Positions 8,188 to 15,625 of a DNA stretch of 37,252 bases are shown here, one piece after another (position 1 is the stretch's first letter; each line of letters starts with the position of its first letter). Made by a program: the position numbers and the translations under genes. The DNA is from Mucilaginibacter sp. Its GTDB lineage: Bacteria > Bacteroidota > Bacteroidia > Sphingobacteriales > Sphingobacteriaceae. A model generated the notes under the pieces. That model saw nothing but the letters and a program-made list of their open reading frames with translations, was not told the DNA's origin and made no database searches. The stretch is from positions 1 to 37,252 of the forward strand of contig NZ_JAQBOW010000051.1 in NCBI RefSeq assembly GCF_028287845.1. The letters are read 5' to 3'.

Positions 8188-9315
8188 TTATTCAACAGGT
8201 ACCAGTTTTAAACATACCGGTGCGCCAACTTCAATAATTGTAGGGGTTAAGGTTAGCTTGCCTGTAGTTTTATCTCTCTTAAAAATGAGGATATTATTCG
8301 AGTCTTGATTAGCAACTAACAGAAAATTACCCGCAGGCTCTATAATAAAGTTGCGCGGGGCCTTGCCTACTTTATTACGATCAACAAAGGTAAGCTCGCC
8401 ATTTGCCTGATTAATGCTGTAGGTTACAATTTCATTAGCTACACCGCGGTTGGTTGCATATAAAAACAAACCATCAGGCGAAATATGGATATCAGCCGCG
8501 CCAACCGCGCCGGTAAAGCCATCGGCAAGCATGGTAACGGTTTGGAAAGCAGTTAACTTGCCATCATCATATTTATAAGCCGTAACTGCCGAACCCATTT
8601 CCTGTACGTTATATAAAAATTTACCATTAGGCGAAAACTCCAAATGGCGCGGGCCGTTGCCCGGTATAGCACTAACAAAAGCAGGAGACGCCGGGGTTAA
8701 CGGCGGATTTTTTGATGCTTTGTAACGATAGATATTTATTTTATCGGTACCAAGATCTGTATATAGTAAATATTTGCCATCAGGCGATAGCATAGCGGTA
8801 TGTACATGCGGGCCTTCTTGCCTTTTTTTGTCTATACTACTGCCTTCGTCCTGTATTTTTTGCGACATTGGGCCCAATGAGCCGTCTTTAGCTATCGGGT
8901 AAACCGTTAAGCTGCCGCCATTATAATTGGCTGTAAATACATTTTTTTGATCTTTATCAATTGCTATATAAGCAGGGCCACCATAGCCGGGTTGTTGGTT
9001 TAGACTATCCAGCTTGCCGGTTTTAACATCAAATTTAAAAGCGCCAACAGTACCCAGGCCCTTCCCCTCGTTTGCCGAGTAAACAAATTTATAATCATTA
9101 GATACTGCTAAGTAGGAAGGGTTATCAATGCCGTCAATTTCACTTAAATAAGCTACTTTTCCTGTTTCGGCATAAAACCGGTAAACATATATGCCCTTAC
9201 TGCCATTGCGGCGGGTGTAGGTGCCTATCAGCAGATCGTAAGTTTTTGGGGTGGTTTTCTGTGCAAAACAAAACACAGGCGATACCAGCATTAGTATGAT
9301 CAGTAATTTCTTCAT
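8188..9315 (-). CDS. Secreted lactonase family protein (6-phosphogluconolactonase-type beta-propeller)
   Basis: A 375-residue seven-bladed beta-propeller of the YbhE/Pgl-type lactonase family. I chose the start at 9315 because MKKLLIILMLVSPVFCFAQ is a typical signal peptide (cleavage after CFA). The frame stays open to a Met 33 codons further upstream (9414), but that extension is AT-rich and unconvincing. Blade repeats contain SPDGKYLLYTD, SPNGKFLYNV and SPDGLFLYATN, and the GPRH and HVHTA elements are typical of the family. The enzyme family hydrolyses 6-phosphogluconolactone, but a secretion signal makes a cytosolic pentose-phosphate role unlikely; exported homologues may act on other lactones or sugars. 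It stands alone and ends at a bidirectional terminator. Confidence 0.88.
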   Translation of the reverse strand: MKKLLIILMLVSPVFCFAQKTTPKTYDLLIGTYTRRNGSKGIYVYRFYAETGKVAYLSEIDGIDNPSYLAVSNDYKFVYSANEGKGLGTVGAFKFDVKTGKLDSLNQQPGYGGPAYIAIDKDQKNVFTANYNGGSLTVYPIAKDGSLGPMSQKIQDEGSSIDKKRQEGPHVHTAMLSPDGKYLLYTDLGTDKINIYRYKASKNPPLTPASPAFVSAIPGNGPRHLEFSPNGKFLYNVQEMGSAVTAYKYDDGKLTAFQTVTMLADGFTGAVGAADIHISPDGLFLYATNRGVANEIVTYSINQANGELTFVDRNKVGKAPRNFIIEPAGNFLLVANQDSNNILIFKRDKTTGKLTLTPTIIEVGAPVCLKLVPVE

Positions 9316-9552
9316 TATAATTTTAATTGATTTACTGCCGCAAGGTAATAAATTTGGCAAAAAAACGGGAGTATAAAAAGTATAATTAATGATACAAGCT
9401 GAAATATTTAACACCTATCAAGATGCGTTTGCAAATAACCGCATTGAAAATGACGAAAATGTAAATAGTTGGTAATAAGTAAATTATATAGTGCATCAAT
9501 GACGTCCCCGATAGGAAAAGAATATTTATGCCAGACTTGTTTTAATCAAGGA

Positions 9553-10152
9553 TCATATCTCTATTACGTCAATAGCTGCGTTTACCCGGAAAGTTCTGCG
9601 ATGGTAAGGTGTATAACCAATTTTCAGGATAGTTTCGCGGTGTTTTAGGGTTGGGTAACCTTTATTGCTGTGCCAATCATATTCGGGATGTTCGGCCGCA
9701 ATTTTTTTCATATAATCATCTCTGTAGGTCTTAGCTAAAATAGATGCCGCGGCGATGCTGAAGTATTTACCATCGCCTTCTACAATACATTCATGTGGTG
9801 TGCTTTGGTATTTATTAAACCGGTTACCATCAATTATTAAAAACTGGGGTTTTAAATGCAGCTTATCTATTGCACGGTGCATTGCCAGGAAAGATGCGTT
9901 AAGGATATTTATTTCGTCTATCTCTACATTATCAACAATACCCACAGCATGGGCAATGGCCCTTTGCTCAATTTCAATTCGTAACTCGTAGCGTACGCTT
10001 TCTGTTAGTTGTTTGGAATCATTTAGCAGGTCATGATTAAAATCATGAGGTAAAATTACAGCGGCGGCAAAAACCGGACCTGCAAGACACCCCCTGCCGG
10101 CTTCGTCGCACCCTGCCTCAATAAAAGTATGCTGATATCTTGCTAATAACAT
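9553..10152 (-). CDS. rnhB: Ribonuclease HII
   Basis: A 199-residue RNase HII, which nicks RNA-DNA hybrids and removes single misincorporated ribonucleotides from DNA. The sequence shows the diagnostic [12 protein letters not shown] motif with catalytic D16 and E17, D108 in the FLIIDGN stretch, and the [15 protein letters not shown] segment carrying the fourth acidic residue (D145/D146). Length and start fit the family. It is followed by a 237-bp spacer before the lactonase gene and preceded by the SpoIIE-phosphatase gene 65 bp upstream. An exact TAATTTTG element in that spacer suggests its own promoter. Confidence 0.96.
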   Translation of the reverse strand: MLLARYQHTFIEAGCDEAGRGCLAGPVFAAAVILPHDFNHDLLNDSKQLTESVRYELRIEIEQRAIAHAVGIVDNVEIDEINILNASFLAMHRAIDKLHLKPQFLIIDGNRFNKYQSTPHECIVEGDGKYFSIAAASILAKTYRDDYMKKIAAEHPEYDWHSNKGYPTLKHRETILKIGYTPYHRRTFRVNAAIDVIEI

Positions 10153-10172
10153 TTGATCTTAAAACGTAGCTG

Positions 10173-10180
10173 CAAAATTA
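10173..10180 (-). promoter_or_regulatory. -7 element upstream of rnhB
   Basis: TAATTTTG read on the minus strand matches TAnnTTTG exactly, 21 bp from the rnhB start codon. No TTG was found at the expected -33 distance. Confidence 0.35.
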
Positions 10181-10217
10181 TTATTTTTATAGACGATACC
10201 TTTAATGATTATTACCA

Positions 10218-11456
10218 CTAAAAAATTCTCAACGTCAATAGGGTAATATCATCAATAGGCTTTCCTTTTATGCTTATATTTAGATGATTCATTAAGGTTT
10301 GGTTAAAATTATCAGGCGATAATTCGCCATGCTTTATTACAAAATCTATAAGCAATTCTTCGTCCCAGCTTTTTTCACCATAGGGTTCAAAATCCAATAA
10401 TCCATCTGTATAATTAACCAACAGGCTGCCGGGCTCAATATCTATTTCGCCCTGGTTTAAAAAAGGCAATTGGTCAAATGCCCCTATCATAGTGGAGCCT
10501 AATTTAAGTGGAATAGCCTCACCCTCTGAATATAGTATCGTTGCATTATGGCCGGCATTTATGTAATTAAGCTTGCGCGTGTGCTCATTGTACTTGGCAA
10601 TGAACAAGGTAATAAATCTTTCGCCTTGTGTATTAGAAACCACTTTTTGATTTAAACGATCAACAATATTGGTTAGGTCATCCTCTACCGCGGCCCAGGC
10701 ATGCAGGCTTGCCTGGAAATTAGCCATTAATAATGCTGCTGATATCCCTTTACCTGATACATCAGCAATGCACCATAAAAATTCATGGTCATTAAGCCTG
10801 ATAAAATCATAATAATCGCCGCCAATATTTTGATGGGGTAAGTATCTTGCGCCTATTTCAACACTATTATCTTTATGCATCCTTAAAGGGATCAACATAT
10901 TTTGAACTTCGGCAGCAAGTTCCATCTCTCTTTGAAAACGTTCTGATTGCAGTCTTTCGCGGAACAACTTTTTATTTTCGAGTGCAACAACTATCACGTT
11001 TATCATGGTTTGAATAAAATTCAAATCATTGCTCAACATTTCGCCGGAGGTGTTAAAATCTCCGATCAGAGCAAATGCAAGCGCTTTGCTTTTATGGTAT
11101 ATGGGGATGAAAAAATCGTAATTTTTAAGAATTGAGTCGGTATTACCGGCTAATGATTCGGGAGATTTGATCTTACTTAATGTTGTACATGAACGATGCA
11201 ATGCTCCAACAGGTTCGACAGTGCCACCATATTTAGAAATACAGGCATAATTGTTTTCCTTCTCCATTAAAAAGCGGAACTTGCCAACTTGCAAATAATT
11301 TTGCAGTATCACCTCCAGCATCTGTATTAACACAGGTGTGGACGCGTTTTTATTGATAGCACGGGTTACCTCCAATAAAGAGTTTAACTCCGACTGTCTT
11401 TTTAAGAGCAATCTAATTAATTCATCCTCACCGGAGGATTGGCCTAAGTTTTGCAT
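10218..11456 (-). CDS. GAF domain-containing SpoIIE/RsbU-type serine phosphatase
   Basis: A 412-residue cytoplasmic signalling protein. Residues about 15-160 look like a GAF sensory domain, followed by a helical linker (about 160-190, AAEVQNMLIP being typical of RsbU-like proteins) and a PP2C-type SpoIIE phosphatase domain (about 195-412). The metal-binding acidic residues are visible as D214 in NIGGDYYDF and D232 in IADVSGKGISAALLM, and NYTDGLLD near the C-terminus is typical. Such enzymes dephosphorylate anti-sigma antagonist proteins in partner switching, but no STAS or RsbW-like gene lies nearby. No transmembrane segment is seen, so the signal is probably intracellular. The gap of 41 bp to the upstream permease gene allows co-transcription. 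Confidence 0.9.
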   Translation of the reverse strand: MQNLGQSSGEDELIRLLLKRQSELNSLLEVTRAINKNASTPVLIQMLEVILQNYLQVGKFRFLMEKENNYACISKYGGTVEPVGALHRSCTTLSKIKSPESLAGNTDSILKNYDFFIPIYHKSKALAFALIGDFNTSGEMLSNDLNFIQTMINVIVVALENKKLFRERLQSERFQREMELAAEVQNMLIPLRMHKDNSVEIGARYLPHQNIGGDYYDFIRLNDHEFLWCIADVSGKGISAALLMANFQASLHAWAAVEDDLTNIVDRLNQKVVSNTQGERFITLFIAKYNEHTRKLNYINAGHNATILYSEGEAIPLKLGSTMIGAFDQLPFLNQGEIDIEPGSLLVNYTDGLLDFEPYGEKSWDEELLIDFVIKHGELSPDNFNQTLMNHLNISIKGKPIDDITLLTLRIF

Positions 11457-11497
11457 TTCGGGGTCTCGGTGTGCCTAAATTAGAGAAAAATTATAAT

Positions 11498-12607
11498 TTA
11501 AATGCGTGTACTTTGCGATTTAATGTCAAAAGCATCTCTAAGACCAACCGTTACCAGGTTAAACGCGTACACTATCAGCATGATAGCCAATCCGGGAATT
11601 ATTGATAAAAATGACGAATCCATAATAATATAGCCATAATGTTCCTTAATCATGCTGCCCCAGGTGGGCATTGGCGGCTGTGCACCGAACCCCAAAAAGC
11701 TAAGACCGGCCTCCAATAATATAGCCGATGCAAAATTTGATGAGGCCATGACCAATATTGGTCCTGCTATATTGGGTAAAATATGCCGGCCGATGATCCG
11801 CATGTTATTATAACCTAATGATCGCGCCGCTTCAATATATTCTGTTTGCTTTATGCTCAAAACCTGTCCGCGCACCAGCCGGGCAACCTCTACCCACATA
11901 GATAAACCTACGGCTATAAATATTTGCCAAAGCCCTTTACCTAAAGCAAAGGAAATGGCGATAACTAACAACAAGGCAGGTAATGCCCATAATATATTCA
12001 TGAGCCAGCTAAGCGCGGCATCTACCCAGCCGCCAAAATAACCGGCTATAGCGCCAATGGTTACCCCAATAAGCAAACTTATAATAACCGCCATTAAGCC
12101 TACTGACAAAGATATGCGCGCCCCTAAAATCAACCGGCTAAGCATATCGCGCCCGTATACATCAGTACCCAGCAAAAAGGTTTTATGGGTGATAAAAGCG
12201 GATGGCCCTTTAGCTAATACCGCAGCAGGTAATTCGTATGTTTTTTTTTCAGGTTTATCTTCGTTGCCAATATATTCGTTTACCAGTACAGAATCTTTCA
12301 GAATACGGTAACTGGTAATAGGTATATCCCGGTAAAAGGCTGGCTGCCCAAACAGCATTTTAGTAAAAAAACCAACAGTATCTATGCGCTCAGGTTTTAT
12401 AAGTCGAAGCATCATGAATTTGGCACCAGGCTTTTTTATGCTGAGTTGTATGGTCTGGTTATTAGCCGACGGGGTAGAGTCGGGCATTATTAAATAGCCC
12501 AGTATGGCTATAATGATGGTAACTACTATAAACAACATGCCGGCAACTGCAAATTTATTGCGTTTAAATATCTTCCAGGTGCGCTGTGTTGGAGTGAATT
12601 CGGCCAC
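11498..12607 (-). CDS. ABC transporter permease, OppC/DppC-like
   Basis: A 369-residue inner-membrane permease of the oligopeptide/dipeptide ABC importer family. There is one N-terminal helix (about 18-41), an extracytoplasmic insert of roughly 100 residues (about 42-145), then five further helices. The conserved LGTDVYGRDMLSRLILGARISL element and the cytoplasmic EAA loop (EAARSLGYNNMRIIGRHILP, about 259-278) that docks the ATPase are clear. E. coli OppC lacks such a large insert; it seems typical of Bacteroidota homologues, from memory. No OppB, ATPase or binding-protein gene is adjacent, so the partner subunits must be encoded elsewhere. The substrate cannot be assigned. Confidence 0.88.
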   Translation of the reverse strand: MAEFTPTQRTWKIFKRNKFAVAGMLFIVVTIIIAILGYLIMPDSTPSANNQTIQLSIKKPGAKFMMLRLIKPERIDTVGFFTKMLFGQPAFYRDIPITSYRILKDSVLVNEYIGNEDKPEKKTYELPAAVLAKGPSAFITHKTFLLGTDVYGRDMLSRLILGARISLSVGLMAVIISLLIGVTIGAIAGYFGGWVDAALSWLMNILWALPALLLVIAISFALGKGLWQIFIAVGLSMWVEVARLVRGQVLSIKQTEYIEAARSLGYNNMRIIGRHILPNIAGPILVMASSNFASAILLEAGLSFLGFGAQPPMPTWGSMIKEHYGYIIMDSSFLSIIPGLAIMLIVYAFNLVTVGLRDAFDIKSQSTRI

Positions 12608-12741
12608 GTGTATATTTTGTTCCTTTTGGTTAAATATCGTTTAATTTGGGTGTATTGACAAGTTTTTGAACGTGATTGAGATGGTTACGATTAAAGTAGC
12701 ATGAATCAAAGAAATCCTCAAAATCAAAAACAATCACTGGC

Positions 12742-13872
12742 CTACTTCACCAACCTGTCTTTCCAATAATATTTGCGCGCATTACTCATTATACCCAGGT
12801 AGGCCAGGTACAGCATATGTAACGGGGCAACTATTAATAATAACAGTAACAGGCCGGCACGTTTAAAAAACGAGCATATTAAATATAGAAATACGGCTTC
12901 AATTAAACACTTTATAGCAAATTGTATTAATACAAGCTTAAAGAACCAGCTATCATAAAAACCCAGAGCAATGTTTACCAGCATTGTCATATTAAACAAC
13001 CACATAAAAAGGGCCACGGCTATAACTTTTTTATCCTTGTATTTGGTTGATTTTGATGCCCAGCGGCGGCGTTGTTGTAAAAACTCTTTCAGCGTGTATT
13101 TGGCATGGGTATAAACAATAGCTTCGCGAAGATTTAAAAAACCAATTTGCCCGGGATACCGCTCGGCTATCTTTTGCAGTAATAACTCGTCATCACCTGA
13201 GGCCAGCTCATCAATGCCTGCAAATCCACCTACCTCATAAAATACATCTTTACGGTAAGCAAGGTTAGCGCCATTGCAGGTTGATGCTCTTTTATTTCCA
13301 ATAAATGCCCCGCCTATGCCTATCAGAAATGAAAATTCCAGGGTTTGCATTCGTTCAAATAATGTTTTCTCTTCAAAAAAAGCAACTGGTGACGATATCA
13401 TCACCGGTTGATTAGCTTCATAATAGCCAACAATAGATGATAGCCATTGCGTGCCCATACGACAATCAGCATCTGTAGCTATCATTAGCTCGCCCGATGA
13501 CATGCCTATAGCCGTAGCAATTGCCTTTTTTTTATAGGAGTTTAATGGCTGTGCTTCGTTAAGCTGTAGCAATTTTACGCCCCTATTTGCATAGCTGCTT
13601 ATAATAGCAGAAGTACGATCGGTAGAGTGATCATCTACAATAATTATTTCTATTAGCTGTTTAGGATAATCCTGGGCCAGTATATCCTCTATGGTGTAGC
13701 GTATCCTCGCTTCCTCATTACGGGCAGCTATCAATACTGTCACTCTGGTTGTAAGGTTGCCGGTGTTAATTTTAGGCTGCTTCAAATTAAGCCAACCTTT
13801 TATAAGGTACAACACCAATAACAGGTAACAACCTGTAAGCAAAAAGCAAATTATACTATACGTTGCGATCAA
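12742..13872 (-). CDS. Membrane-anchored family 2 glycosyltransferase
   Basis: A 376-residue processive-type GT2. It has an N-terminal helix (about 5-25), a GT-A domain (about 43-275) with IIIVDDHSTDRT (D80/D81), DAD (134-136), the GDDE acceptor-side motif (about 227) and QQRRRW (266-271), a QxxRW motif typical of polymerising or lipid-glycosylating synthases, then C-terminal helices (about 285-360). The only plausible start is a TTG at 13872: a stop codon lies two codons further upstream and the next Met is past residue 120. This start overlaps the end of the YbhN-like gene by 17 bp, implying coupling. It probably makes a glycolipid or polymer whose identity is unknown. Confidence 0.87.
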   Translation of the reverse strand: MIATYSIICFLLTGCYLLLVLYLIKGWLNLKQPKINTGNLTTRVTVLIAARNEEARIRYTIEDILAQDYPKQLIEIIIVDDHSTDRTSAIISSYANRGVKLLQLNEAQPLNSYKKKAIATAIGMSSGELMIATDADCRMGTQWLSSIVGYYEANQPVMISSPVAFFEEKTLFERMQTLEFSFLIGIGGAFIGNKRASTCNGANLAYRKDVFYEVGGFAGIDELASGDDELLLQKIAERYPGQIGFLNLREAIVYTHAKYTLKEFLQQRRRWASKSTKYKDKKVIAVALFMWLFNMTMLVNIALGFYDSWFFKLVLIQFAIKCLIEAVFLYLICSFFKRAGLLLLLLIVAPLHMLYLAYLGIMSNARKYYWKDRLVK

Positions 13873-14830
13873 AGAATTTTAAATTAAAAATAAATACTGA
13901 GCCTAAAATAGCGGGAATTATCAAATTTATAAGCCAGATGGATGTAAATGCAGCAATTATGGCAACGTGTTGGTTGGTTACATAGGCAAATAAGGTAACA
14001 GCAGCAGTAGCGCGTACGGGTACATCCAACAGATCAAGTGAGGGCAGGGCCGATTGTATAAAGAATACAATAAATGTCATCAATATTACATTATGAAACG
14101 CGATATCAGGTATCAATAAATGTATTACCAGGTAATATTGGAATGAAAAAATGAAAAACCTTGTTAAGCAAAAACACATTATGTTTAACAATTCTTCAAA
14201 TTTATAGGCGCCCATTATATCAAAAAAACGATGATATTTTTTAAGGAACGATATGCTGTTTAACAACCATACCAGCCATTTAATATTAAAGTAAAATACC
14301 AGGAACACGCCCATTACAACAATGGCAAGAAGTAAGATGCCGCCCAATACCCATGCATTAAGGTTAAGAAAGGTATAGGCAAACCAAACAAAAGCACCCG
14401 CACCCAACACATTGGTAATAACGTTTTGCCCGAACGAGCCCACCGCCATAGCAAAAACACCATGAATACGCTTACGAGGTGGTAAAAACATTACCCGGCC
14501 ACCGTATTCGCCAATACGGTTGGGTGTGAATATGGCCCAGGTTAAACCACAAAAAACCCCCTCTATAGATTCCCATAAAGTTATAGGGGCCAGCTTACGG
14601 GTTAAATGCTGCCATTTAAAACATTCTACCAGCCAATTGGCAAACATTAAAAATACCACCACCCCCATAACAATGATAACGTGCCGATGGTTAAGGTGAT
14701 TTATGGAAAGCTCAAACTGCTTTAAACTATCGCCCTTTTTTAAGTACTGATGATAAATAAATGCGAAAGCTAAAACCAGTATGGTAGCTTTTAGCAATAT
14801 GGAAAGGAATTTTTTAGCGGCTTTGGTCAA
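13856..14830 (-). CDS. YbhN/AglD-like (UPF0104, LPG synthase transmembrane) membrane protein
   Basis: A 324-residue polytopic protein of the lysylphosphatidylglycerol synthase transmembrane/UPF0104 family, with about eight hydrophobic helices and no soluble catalytic domain. Family landmarks include the EYGGRVMFLP and PNRIGE loop (about residues 100-117) and the late PSLDLLDVPVRATA segment. Family members act in glycolipid or isoprenoid-linked glycan handling, with flippase roles suggested for some. The downstream overlapping GT2 fits a two-gene glycolipid module, but this is inference. The start is a TTG at 14830, immediately after an in-frame TAG; the next Met is near residue 55, inside the second helix. 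Confidence 0.83.
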   Translation of the reverse strand: MTKAAKKFLSILLKATILVLAFAFIYHQYLKKGDSLKQFELSINHLNHRHVIIVMGVVVFLMFANWLVECFKWQHLTRKLAPITLWESIEGVFCGLTWAIFTPNRIGEYGGRVMFLPPRKRIHGVFAMAVGSFGQNVITNVLGAGAFVWFAYTFLNLNAWVLGGILLLAIVVMGVFLVFYFNIKWLVWLLNSISFLKKYHRFFDIMGAYKFEELLNIMCFCLTRFFIFSFQYYLVIHLLIPDIAFHNVILMTFIVFFIQSALPSLDLLDVPVRATAAVTLFAYVTNQHVAIIAAFTSIWLINLIIPAILGSVFIFNLKFFDRNV

Positions 14831-14928
14831 CTATAAATATTTATGCAATGTTACAAAAAAGACAGCAGTAGTAATTTGAATATGTACAATTACAAAATAT
14901 GGATGGATTTGTTTGAAATGAAAGTTGA

Positions 14929-15339
14929 CTACATTGAATCAATAACATTCAAGAACTCTTCAGCAGATATAATTTTTACTGATGGGAAAGGCAATTGCTT
15001 AACTATGTTAAAGTGAGCATCATTGGTAACTAAATAATCGGCGTTTCCAGCGACAGCTATATCGAAAAACTTATTGTCATCGGGATCTTTTTTTATTGCA
15101 TTCCAATTATAATAAACATGCTGAAATATAACATCAGAAGATTCAACGAAAATTTCAGTGACTATTTCTGCAACTCCCGGAGCAGAGCGTTGTTGTAATA
15201 TCTCTTCATATTCATAAATAACTTCATCGGAAATTATTATCTTATATTTACTATTGATAAATGCCTCCCATATTGGTCTGTAACTACTACGACTGCTTAT
15301 GGCTACAAGCAATACATTTGAGTCTAAAACAATTTTCAT
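14929..15339 (-). CDS. PIN-domain toxin (COG1569-type putative toxin)
   Basis: A 136-residue PIN-domain ribonuclease of the putative toxin-antitoxin toxin family. The acidic catalytic residues are visible: D6 (IVLDSNVLL), E43/E45 (YEYEEIL), D85/D88 (KDPDDNKFFDIA) and D107 (VTNDAHF). PIN toxins cleave RNA, often tRNA or rRNA, and are silenced by a co-encoded antitoxin. Its ATG overlaps the stop codon of the preceding small gene by one base (TAATG-type junction), the usual antitoxin-toxin order. The pair lies directly downstream of uvrA on the same strand. The RNA target is not predictable. Confidence 0.88.
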   Translation of the reverse strand: MKIVLDSNVLLVAISSRSSYRPIWEAFINSKYKIIISDEVIYEYEEILQQRSAPGVAEIVTEIFVESSDVIFQHVYYNWNAIKKDPDDNKFFDIAVAGNADYLVTNDAHFNIVKQLPFPSVKIISAEEFLNVIDSM

Positions 15340-15578
15340 TAAGCTTTTTGAGAGGTGCTTCGGAAATGGCTTTTGCTTAATTGGCTGTATGACTCTTCGG
15401 TAATATTATTATTTTTTTCCCAATCTTCAAGTGTTTCATCAAGCTGTTTGGATAATAGCTTTACTGCGAGATGTCTTATTTGAACAAAGTCAGCTTCAGG
15501 TAAAGGCTTTCTTAACAACCGTAACATCATTACTTGTTGTTCATTTAAAGAATCAGACGTTAATTCCTTGGCTTTCAT
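15339..15578 (-). CDS. Putative antitoxin of PIN toxin pair
   Basis: A 79-residue, mostly helical charged protein encoded one base ahead of the PIN toxin. No recognised DNA-binding motif (AbrB, RHH or HTH) is obvious. Two predicted helices (about 12-50) are followed by a Ser/Lys-rich tail that could wrap the toxin. I start it at the ATG at 15578; an in-frame TTG at 15584 adds two residues. A -7-like TATATTTG (15582-15589, minus) lies directly before the ATG, so a transcript from it would be essentially leaderless. The antitoxin role rests on position, size and overlap, not on family recognition. Confidence 0.65.
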   Translation of the reverse strand: MKAKELTSDSLNEQQVMMLRLLRKPLPEADFVQIRHLAVKLLSKQLDETLEDWEKNNNITEESYSQLSKSHFRSTSQKA

Positions 15579-15625
15579 ATTCAAATATAATAAATAACAA
15601 TTATTATAACTAACATAAAGATTTA

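Noticed and set aside
9316..9414. N-terminal extension of the lactonase to an upstream Met
   Set aside because: The Met at 9315 begins a textbook signal peptide; the 33 preceding residues would block secretion and are AT-rich.
12702..12767. Short plus-strand frame of 21 codons beginning MNQRNPQ
   Set aside because: Very short, overlaps the 3' end of the GT2 gene in antisense, with no ribosome-binding or promoter signal.
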